Assembly (NCBI GenBank): GCA_003164415.1
Contig: PLTK01000169.1
Location: 1-16,796 of the forward strand
Source: Methanobacterium sp.
Lineage (GTDB): Archaea > Methanobacteriota > Methanobacteria > Methanobacteriales > Methanobacteriaceae
DNA: 16,796 nt
Direction: 5' to 3'
Shown here: piece after piece, positions 7,779 through 14,230 of the stretch
How the letters are laid out: each line of letters begins with the position of its first letter
How positions within the stretch are numbered: position 1 is the first letter of the stretch
Program-made: the position numbers and the translations under genes
Notes under the pieces: generated by a model
Told to the model about the DNA's origin: nothing
What the model saw: the letters and a program-made list of their open reading frames with translations, nothing else
Databases searched by the model: none

Positions 7779-8711
7779 ATGACCGAACAAATTGTTATTT
7801 CAGATAAAAAATGGGGATATATCAGTGTATTTACTGCAACAATCCTCTATGGTATTTGGAATACTTTTAGCAAAATTTTACTCCAAGATCTTGATCCACT
7901 AGCACTTTCAGCGCTTGTTTACTGTATAGCTGGTATTTTCCTGTTTGCTGTTCGTTTTTCGGGATTTAACAATAAGTTAATGGGAATGCTCGATTCCAAG
8001 TCCGAGGCCGAGACCCATATGTCACGGAAGGATTATCTGGTACTCATAATAACCTCATTAGCAGGTTCGGTAATTGCACCGGTTGTATATTTAACAGGAT
8101 TAAATCAGATAACAGCTGTCAGTGCATCACTTTTATTGAATGCCGAAGTACTTTTCATTATAATAATAGGAATCCTGGTTTTAAATGAAAGATTTCAAAA
8201 AAAAGAGGGAATAGGTTTAATTCTCCTATTAATTGGTACTGTTTTTCTAGCAACTAATGGAAATCTGCATGAATTTTCTGTATCCGAAAACCTAGGAACT
8301 TTGCTAGTGATTGTTGCTGCATTTTTCTGGAGTATAGACACAACTATGAGCAAATTTTTAAGTAATAAAAGAGATCTGCTAGGAGTTAGTGCTTTAAAAT
8401 GTTCCATTGGCGGAATTATACTATTAATATTATCGCTGATGCTTGGTTTGAATCTTAAAATACCATTAGACCATCTGCCATATCTACTTTTTATAGGGCT
8501 GGTGAGTATAGGATTTTCGTTTGTAATGATCTACTATGCAATAAGGAAAATTGGCTCGTTAAGGACAGGATCAATATTTCCATTCACATCCCTATTCGGG
8601 GCATTCATAGCATTTATAGTTCTTGGTGAACCATTCACATATGAAGAGTTAGGATTTGGTCTTTTAATGCTATTAGGAGTATTTATTATCTACAGGTATC
8701 AAAAGGAATAG
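7779..8711 (+). CDS. EamA/DMT-superfamily transporter
   Basis: 310 aa integral membrane protein of the drug/metabolite transporter superfamily, with two EamA repeats (about residues 12-140 and 170-307). Roughly ten hydrophobic helices are visible, separated by short polar loops. The first repeat ends in the family-typical VLNERFQKKEGIGLILLLIGT (about 133-153). The second ends in FIVLGEPFTYEELGFGLLMLLG, where the GE(P/R) turn before the last helix is a DMT hallmark. The substrate cannot be read from sequence; amino acids, nucleosides and other metabolites are all known for the family. The longest loop (about residues 62-84, LMGMLDSKSEAETHMSRKD) is unusually polar and sits between helices 2 and 3. 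Start ATG 7779 has AGGG five bases upstream. The gene is divergent from the TPR pseudogene and has no operon partner. Confidence 0.88.
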   Translation: MTEQIVISDKKWGYISVFTATILYGIWNTFSKILLQDLDPLALSALVYCIAGIFLFAVRFSGFNNKLMGMLDSKSEAETHMSRKDYLVLIITSLAGSVIAPVVYLTGLNQITAVSASLLLNAEVLFIIIIGILVLNERFQKKEGIGLILLLIGTVFLATNGNLHEFSVSENLGTLLVIVAAFFWSIDTTMSKFLSNKRDLLGVSALKCSIGGIILLILSLMLGLNLKIPLDHLPYLLFIGLVSIGFSFVMIYYAIRKIGSLRTGSIFPFTSLFGAFIAFIVLGEPFTYEELGFGLLMLLGVFIIYRYQKE

Positions 8712-8753
8712 TAGAGAATTTATGTTAAACTATTAATCTATAAAAACCAATCA

Positions 8754-8760
8754 TTTATAT
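8754..8760 (+). promoter_or_regulatory. TATA-like box near hisA
   Basis: TTTATAT just 25-30 bases before the two possible hisA starts. If used, the transcript would begin at about 8782-8785 and be essentially leaderless from the second ATG. An alternative box, TCTATAAAAA at 8738-8746, would leave a short leader that includes GGGGT. Confidence 0.4.
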
Positions 8761-8784
8761 AAAAAAATGGGGTAGATGCTTAAA

Positions 8785-9504
8785 ATGTATGTTATACCAG
8801 CAGTGGATATTAAAAACGGTAAATGTGTACAGTTAGTTCAGGGTAAACCCGGAACAGAACAGATAATTATTGAAAATCCTGAGGTAGTAGCTCAAGAATG
8901 GGAAAGTAAAGGTGCAGAAATATTACACGTAATAAACCTTGATGGAGCCTTCGGCAACACCTCTAATAATTTAGAAATAATTAAAAAAATTATTAAAACC
9001 GTTTCAATACCCGTGCAGTTAGGTGGAGGTATAAGAACAGTGACAGATGCTTCTAATCTCCTGGATATAGGTGTTGAAAAGGTTATTTTAGGCACCATGG
9101 CCGTTGAAAATCCGGAGAATATATCGGAAATTTCAAAGGAATATGGGAGTAAAAGAACCATAGTGGCCTTGGATAGTAGGGATGGTAAAGTTGTTGTTAA
9201 GGGCTGGACAGAGAAAACCGAAAAAAAAGCACCGGAATTAGGTGTTTCATTAGAGAATAAAGGTGCTGGGGGCATACTATTTACAAATGTTGATGTTGAA
9301 GGGATGATGAGTGGATTCAATATGGACCCGCTTAACGAACTTTTAAGTGCTGTGGATATACCGGTAATTTATTCCGGCGGAGTTACATCACTTGATGATG
9401 TTAAAAAATTGAGTGAAACCGAGACTTATGGGGTTGTGATTGGCTCTGCACTTTACAAAGGTAAAATAAACTTTGAAGACACACTTAAATACCAATCTTT
9501 TTGA
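8785..9504 (+). CDS. hisA: Phosphoribosylformimino-5-aminoimidazole carboxamide ribotide isomerase
   Basis: HisA, about 239 aa, TIM barrel. It performs the Amadori isomerisation of ProFAR to PRFAR, the fourth step of histidine biosynthesis. Counting from this ATG, the catalytic aspartates are D8 (VIPAVDIKNGKCVQL) and D130 (VALDSRDGKVVVKGW). The phosphate-binding turns are QLGGGIRT (78-85) and the IYSGGVTS stretch (195-202). There are two possible starts: ATG 8776 (MLKMYVIPAVD) and ATG 8785 (MYVIPAVD). I prefer 8785. The barrel's first strand begins right there, and GGGGT at 8769-8773 lies only two bases from 8776 but eleven from 8785. A T8 tract follows the stop. No other his genes are adjacent, which is usual in methanogens. 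The annotation is secure; only the start is uncertain by three codons. Confidence 0.95.
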   Translation: MYVIPAVDIKNGKCVQLVQGKPGTEQIIIENPEVVAQEWESKGAEILHVINLDGAFGNTSNNLEIIKKIIKTVSIPVQLGGGIRTVTDASNLLDIGVEKVILGTMAVENPENISEISKEYGSKRTIVALDSRDGKVVVKGWTEKTEKKAPELGVSLENKGAGGILFTNVDVEGMMSGFNMDPLNELLSAVDIPVIYSGGVTSLDDVKKLSETETYGVVIGSALYKGKINFEDTLKYQSF

Positions 9505-9509
9505 ATCCA

Positions 9510-9530
9510 TTTTTTTTGTATAATTTTTAG
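9510..9530 (+). terminator. T-tract terminator after hisA
   Basis: T8 at 9510-9517, then a T5 tract at 9524-9528, beginning six bases after the hisA stop. Typical of archaeal intrinsic termination. Confidence 0.6.
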
Positions 9531-9796
9531 TAAATATGATAAAATACCAGAATTAGTTGTATTAATCTGATTAAATCAAACTATTATTAAAATATTCGAT
9601 TTAATATTGTATTGCCGCCCACTGATAATTTTTTATCTAATAAAAGGTATTAAATTCCTTAAATATATTTTTAAAAGTTTAGTTATTAATGATTTTATTA
9701 TTGAAAACATCTGTTAATTAAAAATTAAATTAATTCTATATTTAATAAAAGAAATTGTAACTATGTTGATATTAACCTTTTAATTTTTTCGGAAAA
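9531..9796. other. AT-rich non-coding gap between hisA and the 2TM gene
   Basis: About 350 bases separate hisA from the next gene. Apart from the T-tract at its left end and the TATA-like stretch at its right end I see no open frame with a ribosome binding site, no tRNA fold and no repeat. The only GC-richer patch is TTGCCGCCCACTG at about 9611-9623, whose role, if any, is unknown. Confidence 0.4.
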
Positions 9797-9816
9797 TTTA
9801 TTATTAATTTATAATA
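9797..9816 (+). promoter_or_regulatory. TATA-like region of the 2TM gene
   Basis: TTTATTATTAATTTATAATA preceded by GGAAAA, a BRE-like purine run. It lies 45-65 bases before the ATG at 9861. The exact box cannot be chosen between TTTATTA and TTTATAATA. Confidence 0.4.
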
Positions 9817-9860
9817 TAAGAGTAGTATAGAAAATATTATTAGATAATCCGGTGGATAAA

Positions 9861-10130
9861 ATGGATGAAAATTATGAAAGAGCCAAAAAAAGAGTAAATC
9901 AATTAAAAGGTTTTTATACGAATCTAATTGTTTATATAGTAGTTATCATATTCCTTGCAGTAGTTAATTATTTAACATCCCCGGGAATCTGGTGGTTTTT
10001 GATTGTAGCATTGATTTGGGGGATTTTTGTTGCTGCTCAGGGGATATCGGTGTATAGAAAACGTGGATTATTTTCTAAAGAATGGGAAGATAGAAAGATT
10101 AAAGAGTATATGGAAGAAGATGACAAATAA
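9861..10130 (+). CDS. Small 2TM-domain membrane protein
   Basis: 89 aa. It has a basic N-terminal amphipathic segment (YERAKKRVNQLKGFYTNL), two transmembrane helices (LIVYIVVIIFLAVVNYL and WWFLIVALIWGIFVAA), and a charged C-terminal tail (GISVYRKRGLFSKEWEDRKIKEYMEED). This matches the '2TM domain' family (PF13239-like). The family is usually a stand-alone small protein or fused to LytTR/histidine kinases; its function is unknown. The start was moved from the GTG at 9852 to the ATG at 9861, because GGTGG (9851-9855) lies five bases before that ATG and would overlap the GTG. Both termini are probably cytoplasmic by the positive-inside rule. Confidence 0.78.
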   Translation: MDENYERAKKRVNQLKGFYTNLIVYIVVIIFLAVVNYLTSPGIWWFLIVALIWGIFVAAQGISVYRKRGLFSKEWEDRKIKEYMEEDDK

Positions 10131-10356
10131 AAATTTGTAAACAGTACAAAAAATCGCCAAAATTTATTTCATATCTCTTTAACTTTGATATCTTCATAAA
10201 TGTTGATTTTTAATTAATTTTGGTGAAATCACTATTTTAAACACCACATATATTTAACTATTTTTCCCATTTTATTTTAGTATTATGGTCCCATTAATGC
10301 CCTGAAATGGTCAGGATTAACTATATTATTAAAATAGAACTGTATCAGGTTATTAT

Positions 10357-11928
10357 TTACCTTGCAAATCTTTCAATTAAACTTATCAAACTATTAATAA
10401 TGCCGGATAAAGGTCCTAATCTACTACTGACTTTGTACAACATCCTAACATCTTCGAATTTTAATCCACCAATAACTGAGAGAATTGCAAGATATACAAA
10501 TGGTGATAAGATCAATGCCACAATTAAATATAATTTTGTCTGTGGAAATGTTAAGAAAACCGCACCCATAGCAATTGAAGCTATAATAATCTTTCCAAAT
10601 TCAACAATTGGCAGAGTTACCCTCGCAAGTCTTAAAGTTCTCCACATCAATACAGACATTAAAACAAGTGCTGCAACTGTTGTGGCAATGGCTCCACCGT
10701 TAATACCGATAGCCGGTACAAGAATTATGCTCAGCACAATATTGATTACAGTTCCCAAGATCAGGACATACATTGGAAGTTTGGGCCTTCCAAGTCCCTG
10801 AGCAATGCTTGAAGAAATAGTATATAATGTAAAGAAAAGCATTCCAGCCGCAAGTATCTGTAAAGATACAGTTCCAGGGAGATATGCAGTCCCAAATAGG
10901 ATACTTATAATCGGTGCTGCAAATACAATTGTTCCAACACATAGGGGCATAACAATGAATGAAACATAACGGTACGACTGTAAAACATATGTTTTTAAAA
11001 GATTATGGTCGTTAAGACTCATAGCCTCGGCAGCAGCTGGAAGTACAGATGTTGCAACAGCCATGGATATTATAAGTGGAAATCTAGCAACTGTACTTGC
11101 GACGTTAAAGTATCCTGCATAGCTACTGATCATATAATGACCAATAACTAATGTTCCAGTATCATAGAGTGCTAGTTCTGCTAATCCTGTTATAACCACA
11201 GGGACTGAAAATAAAATTAACATCTTAGCTACTCTGTACTTATCATAAGTCGTTAACTGCCTACGTGATCTTGCTAATAATTTTTTTGGAGGGTTGATTT
11301 TACCACGTACATCTCTTTGAAACAGATAGATTGCTGCTACCATAGCCATCATAAATCCAACAGCAGTACCAACAACCGCACCTGCAACGTAGAATCCACC
11401 ATATACCAGGCCAACAGCAACGCTTACCATGAAAAATAGTTCAAAAGCCCTTGTTATCAGGATGTTTTTCATCTGATAAAAACCCTGGAAAGTTCCCCTT
11501 AAAGCTCCAACAATAACACTGAATGGGGTTATAAGGGCAATTAACTGGAATGGAATAACAGCCTCAGGTTTGTTGAACAATCCTATAGCGATAGGTTTTG
11601 CTAATATGAAGATAACAACACTGAATATGAGTCCAAGAGCTATCATCATACGGATAGATATACTTATAACCGCTTTAACCATTTCAGGGTCATCTTTAGC
11701 ATAGTACTCCGAAACATTCTTGGCAATGGCTGGTGGAAGACCTGCTGTAGCAATCATTATTAAGAAGTTCTGGAGTGGCCATGTTAAACTGAGAATACCA
11801 TATCCTGAAGGACCTAACAAATTGGCCATGGCAACCTTGTAAATGTAACCCCCTATACGAAATAAAAAGGCCCCAATTACCAGTAAAAAGCTACCCTTCG
11901 CTAGTTTTGAATTCATAAATATTACCAT
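10357..11928 (-). CDS. Polysaccharide/lipid-linked oligosaccharide flippase (MVF/MOP superfamily)
   Basis: 523 aa polytopic membrane protein with about 12-14 hydrophobic helices, of the RfbX/Wzx-MurJ type (COG2244-like). Such proteins move lipid-linked glycan precursors across the membrane. The N-terminus KLAKGSFLLVIGAFLFRIGGYIYKVAMANLLGPSGYG is the typical opening of this family, with the GPSGYGILSL turn between helices 1 and 2. A large basic cytoplasmic loop (about residues 205-230, RDVRGKINPPKKLLARSRRQ) splits the two halves. In a pseudomurein-walled archaeon the cargo could be a pseudomurein precursor or an N-glycan/S-layer oligosaccharide; sequence alone cannot decide. Two starts are possible: ATG 11928 (MVIFMNSK) and ATG 11916 (MNSKLAKG). 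Neither has a strong ribosome binding site, and 11916 would give the more typical N-terminus. Confidence 0.85.
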   Translation of the reverse strand: MVIFMNSKLAKGSFLLVIGAFLFRIGGYIYKVAMANLLGPSGYGILSLTWPLQNFLIMIATAGLPPAIAKNVSEYYAKDDPEMVKAVISISIRMMIALGLIFSVVIFILAKPIAIGLFNKPEAVIPFQLIALITPFSVIVGALRGTFQGFYQMKNILITRAFELFFMVSVAVGLVYGGFYVAGAVVGTAVGFMMAMVAAIYLFQRDVRGKINPPKKLLARSRRQLTTYDKYRVAKMLILFSVPVVITGLAELALYDTGTLVIGHYMISSYAGYFNVASTVARFPLIISMAVATSVLPAAAEAMSLNDHNLLKTYVLQSYRYVSFIVMPLCVGTIVFAAPIISILFGTAYLPGTVSLQILAAGMLFFTLYTISSSIAQGLGRPKLPMYVLILGTVINIVLSIILVPAIGINGGAIATTVAALVLMSVLMWRTLRLARVTLPIVEFGKIIIASIAMGAVFLTFPQTKLYLIVALILSPFVYLAILSVIGGLKFEDVRMLYKVSSRLGPLSGIINSLISLIERFAR

Positions 11929-12095
11929 TAGTTAATTTAAACATGCTCCAAATACCTGTTAAATAGTGATTTTTAGGTCCATAATCTAATATGACAATTC
12001 TAAAATGGATTTTAACAGTTTTTTAGATGTAAAATATGAGATTTTATTATTTATCAGTGTATATTAATAATATTAGAAATTATGATACTTTAATA

Positions 12096-12103
12096 TTTAT
12101 ATA
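12096..12103 (+). promoter_or_regulatory. TATA box upstream of ribL
   Basis: TTTATATA, a perfect consensus match on the + strand. It predicts transcription from about 12126, giving a leader of roughly 100 bases or more to the FAD synthase start. Confidence 0.55.
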
Positions 12104-12217
12104 CAAGATAGTTTTTATTGTTTGACGAAGTATAAATACATGGAACAGAGAAAAATAATTGAACTTCAATGATTAAAACATTGAAAATCATTATAAACAA
12201 TATAACAGAATCATACA

Positions 12218-12223
12218 GGGGTG
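12218..12223 (+). promoter_or_regulatory. Ribosome binding site that decides the ribL start
   Basis: GGGGTG, whose GGTG core matches the archaeal anti-Shine-Dalgarno sequence. It lies inside the upstream in-frame stretch, so translation from the ATG at 12169 is unlikely. It is five bases from an in-frame ATT (12229) and seventeen from the ATG at 12241. Confidence 0.5.
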
Positions 12224-12240
12224 CAAATATTATAATCGTT

Positions 12241-12684
12241 ATGGCAACAGGAACATTTGACATAATACATCCAGGTCATGGATATTACCTTGAAGAATCA
12301 AAGAAAGTTGGGGGTGCAGATGCCCACCTTGTGGTTGTTGTTGCAAGGGATTCAACTGTAAGGTCAAGGAAAAGAATACCGGTAGTTGATGAAGAACAGA
12401 GACTGGAAGTGATTAAAATGATGAAACCAGTTGATGAAGCCTATCTTGGAAGTGAAAGTGATATGTTTGAGATAGTTGAAAAAATAAAACCGGATATAAT
12501 AACCATTGGTTCTGATCAAAACTATAACATTGACGAACTTAAAAAACAACTAGTGGAAAGGGGCAGCAATGCAGATGTTGTAAAAATAGAAGGTTATAAA
12601 ACATCGTTACTCGACAGTACTTGTAAGATAATAAAAAGAATTAAAAGTATGGAGTTTGACGAAGATATCTTCAAAGATTGTTAA
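12241..12684 (+). CDS. ribL: Archaeal FAD synthase (nucleotidyltransferase)
   Basis: 147 aa from ATG 12241, a cytidylyltransferase-like protein resembling MJ1179 RibL. That enzyme adenylates FMN with ATP (or CTP) to make FAD in archaea. Signatures are TGTFDIIHPGH, with the HxGH nucleotide-binding motif at residues 10-13, VVVVARDSTVRSRKR (about 31-45), PVDEAYLGS (63-71), the nucleotide-binding DIITIGSDQNYN (85-96) and a late DSTCKIIKRI (125-134). Cysteines at 128 and at the very C-terminus (147) resemble conserved C-terminal cysteines that, as I recall, matter for activity in the M. jannaschii enzyme. An in-frame ATG at 12169 would add 24 residues, but it has no ribosome binding site and the extension is unlike this family. 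An upstream ATT at 12229 is better spaced from GGGGTG. A T9 tract at 12734-12742 probably ends the transcript. Confidence 0.85.
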   Translation: MATGTFDIIHPGHGYYLEESKKVGGADAHLVVVVARDSTVRSRKRIPVVDEEQRLEVIKMMKPVDEAYLGSESDMFEIVEKIKPDIITIGSDQNYNIDELKKQLVERGSNADVVKIEGYKTSLLDSTCKIIKRIKSMEFDEDIFKDC

Positions 12685-12733
12685 AGACTTATCCTTACAT
12701 ATCTTTTTAGAGAAAATAATTTGTTAACTTATC

Positions 12734-12742
12734 TTTTTTTTT
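12734..12742 (+). terminator. T-tract terminator after ribL
   Basis: T9 about 50 bases past the ribL stop, on the + strand, in the gap facing the convergent VOC gene. Confidence 0.5.
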
Positions 12743-12858
12743 ATTCAAAATATGTCCATAATAATATGATGTAAAAAATTAATTAAATGTATATTCTTTA
12801 TTCTAGAATGTTAATGTAAATTCTGTGAAAATTGAATTTATAATGAATAAAAATGGGA

Positions 12859-13209
12859 TTAATGGTGTTGAATCAGTACTATTGTGGCCCCATTAGGATC
12901 TTCTAAGAAAGCAATCGTTCCAATTGATATTGGCATGGGTTCTCTTGTGATTTTAGCACCTTTAGATTTGAGTTCTTTTACTGTGACGTTTATGTCTTCA
13001 ACTTCCATTCCCACCGAAAACAGACCAACTTCATTTTCAGTATTTTTTATTAGTTCTATCATAGCATCGCCTTCCCCTTTCAATAAAGTGATTGTTAATC
13101 CCGGGAAAGGGTTGTGTTTACTATCTACTTCAAATCCCATAACTTCTGTGTAGAATTTAACAGACTCATTCATATCCTTAACTATTATAGTAGCATATTT
13201 AATTTTCAT
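12859..13209 (-). CDS. VOC-fold (glyoxalase/bleomycin resistance-like) protein
   Basis: 116 aa from ATG 13209. GGAGG lies nine bases upstream, while the in-frame TTG at 13215 is only three bases from it. Two beta-alpha-beta-beta-beta VOC modules are visible: KYATIIVKDMNESVKFYTEVMGFEV (residues 4-28) and FSVGMEVEDINVTVKELKSKGAKI (about 64-87). The family-typical FLEDPNGATIVLIQ follows near the end. The usual metal-binding His of the first strand is replaced (YATIIV), and the second-module His is also absent (FSVGMEV). A standard metal-dependent glyoxalase activity is therefore unlikely. Binding of a small molecule or another VOC reaction remains possible. The gene lies downstream of the flavodoxin-fold gene on the same strand, with a T-tract and a TATA box between them, so it probably has its own promoter. 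Confidence 0.8.
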   Translation of the reverse strand: MKIKYATIIVKDMNESVKFYTEVMGFEVDSKHNPFPGLTITLLKGEGDAMIELIKNTENEVGLFSVGMEVEDINVTVKELKSKGAKITREPMPISIGTIAFLEDPNGATIVLIQHH

Positions 13210-13246
13210 ATTCAAATCCCTCCAATTATGAATAATAGTTTACATT

Positions 13247-13256
13247 CATTTATAAC
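13247..13256 (-). promoter_or_regulatory. TATA-like box of the VOC gene
   Basis: GTTATAAATG on the minus strand, about 40 bases before the ATG, followed at once by AATGTAAA (13239-13246). The same AATGTAA word follows the TATA box of the neighbouring flavodoxin-fold gene. CTGTTATAAA also occurs a second time at 13288-13297, giving a 10-bp direct repeat. Confidence 0.4.
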
Positions 13257-13261
13257 AGCTT

Positions 13262-13273
13262 AAAAAAACAAAA
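13262..13273 (-). terminator. T-tract between the flavodoxin-fold and VOC genes
   Basis: On the minus strand T4-G-T7, about 95-105 bases after the stop of the upstream gene and just before the VOC TATA box. It is a likely terminator separating the two genes. Confidence 0.4.
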
Positions 13274-13366
13274 GAAGTTGTTACTGGTTTATAACAGATT
13301 TATTACGATTCTGGACATTTTTGTTTGAATAAACCATTATCAATTGTAAATACACATGAAATAAAT

Positions 13367-13933
13367 TCATTCATCTTTAAACATTTTTAATGCAGCTGCT
13401 TCTATTGCATCCAGCATATAATCTTTGTTTCCCTGTGTAACACCAATATAATCGGAACTTATAATATTTCTGAAATCCATCTTGTTTAGGTGGAAAAATA
13501 ATCTTTCCATACTGGTTAAACATGGGAGAGTACCGCCTCCAGTAGCAGCTGCCACACATATAAAAGGCTTATTCTGTATTTTATTTACTCTTTCAGGGGT
13601 AAAAAAATTCGCTTCACACCTTCTTAACCTGTCGAAGAATGTCTTTGCAGATTCACTCATCTCTTGGAAGTATACAGGTGTAACAACTACAAAACCATCA
13701 ACTGCACCCATTGCTTTATGCACAACCTCAAAATCATCTTCTAATTTACATGTACCTTGAAGACAGATTCCCCAACCCCGATCACATGCCTCACACATAA
13801 GAATATCTAAATCATTCAAACGGACCATTATTGCTTCACTGTTTCCCCTTTCAATTCCTTTTTCTGCAGCAGAAGCACAACTTTCGGTTAAACCTTCAAT
13901 ATTAGGAGTACTTGTTATAACCATTATTTTCAT
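13367..13933 (-). CDS. Flavodoxin-fold NAD(P)H:FMN oxidoreductase-like protein with a Cys motif
   Basis: 188 aa. It has a flavodoxin/NADPH-dependent FMN reductase fold: first strand and phosphate loop MKIMVITSTPNIEGLTESCA (residues 1-20), VDGFVVVTPVYFQEMSESAKTFFDRLRR (about 78-105), and the strand ICVAAATGGGT (125-135). After the second strand it carries cysteines at 47, 50, 57 and 62 (CX2CX6CX4C). The placement is like the [4Fe-4S] motif of archaeal iron-sulfur flavoproteins, but the spacing is not the classic one. Iron-sulfur binding or redox-active thiols are inferred. The protein is cytosolic. The start is firm: GAGGTG sits six bases before the ATG. A TATA box at 14001-14012 is followed by an inverted repeat (13974-14002), so repressor control is plausible. 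Such proteins often serve in electron transfer or oxygen/radical detoxification in methanogens. Confidence 0.82.
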   Translation of the reverse strand: MKIMVITSTPNIEGLTESCASAAEKGIERGNSEAIMVRLNDLDILMCEACDRGWGICLQGTCKLEDDFEVVHKAMGAVDGFVVVTPVYFQEMSESAKTFFDRLRRCEANFFTPERVNKIQNKPFICVAAATGGGTLPCLTSMERLFFHLNKMDFRNIISSDYIGVTQGNKDYMLDAIEAAALKMFKDE

Positions 13934-13973
13934 AAGTTACACCTCGATTATTTTGAAATAAATCACTGCGAGC

Positions 13974-14002
13974 AATGTAATCTAATTTTTAAAAATTACA
14001 TT
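13974..14002 (-). promoter_or_regulatory. Inverted repeat, candidate operator of the flavodoxin-fold gene
   Basis: AATGTAAT (13974-13981) and ATTACATT (13995-14002) are perfect 8-bp inverted arms with centres 21 bp apart, two turns of the helix. They lie just downstream of the TATA box and cover the predicted transcription start. That is where an archaeal repressor dimer would block RNA polymerase. Regulator unknown. Confidence 0.45.
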
Positions 14003-14012
14003 TTATATATGT
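14001..14012 (-). promoter_or_regulatory. TATA box of the flavodoxin-fold gene
   Basis: Minus-strand ACATATATAAAA within an AT alternation. It predicts a start near 13977, about 45 bases before the ATG. Because TTTATATATG also reads as a TATA box on the + strand, the element may work in both directions. Confidence 0.5.
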
Positions 14013-14167
14013 ATATATGATTTATTATTTTGGGGATAGTTGAGTATTAGATGTATTGAGGGAAGATAAAAGTATATGTTATGTTATTCAGTTTAATTCT
14101 TGTTGTCTTAATGTATTTGTTCTATTAAGGATAAATTATTCCAGTTTATAACATTTAGATTATTAGT

Positions 14168-14205
14168 TAGATTTAGATAATAAATTTAAACTAAATCTAT
14201 TTTTT
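14168..14205 (+). repeat. Hairpin followed by T6 in the gap before the wall-protein gene
   Basis: TAGATTTAG (14168-14176) and CTAAATCTA (14191-14199) form a 9-bp perfect stem with a 14-base loop, followed by T6 (14200-14205). It looks like an intrinsic terminator for + strand transcription. No annotated + strand gene precedes it. On the minus strand it would lie in the 3' end of the wall-protein mRNA. Confidence 0.45.
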
Positions 14206-14208
14206 ATG

Positions 14209-14230
14209 AAAAAAAGAAAAAAAGAAAGAA
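14209..14230 (-). terminator. T-tract terminator of the pseudomurein-binding protein gene
   Basis: On the minus strand TTCTTTC-T7-C-T7 directly abuts the TAA stop of the gene. Two T7 runs right after the stop are a strong archaeal termination signal. Confidence 0.65.

Noticed and set aside
8892..9320. 142-codon open frame on the minus strand
   Set aside because: Antisense to hisA, whose identity is certain.
9531..9796. C/D-box guide RNA or riboswitch in the gap after hisA
   Set aside because: Only a lone CTGA-like word is present; no paired C box or stable fold could be found by eye.
10307..10801. 164-codon open frame on the + strand
   Set aside because: It lies wholly antisense to the flippase gene, has no ribosome binding site and no recognisable protein features. 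It is a shadow of hydrophobic codons.
12169..12240. 24-codon N-terminal extension of the FAD synthase from the ATG at 12169
   Set aside because: No ribosome binding site precedes it, the residues do not resemble the family N-terminus, and a ribosome binding site lies within it, pointing to a later start.
14076..14136. Short hydrophobic peptide ORF (about 15 codons) on the + strand
   Set aside because: No ribosome binding site, and expected by chance in AT-rich DNA.
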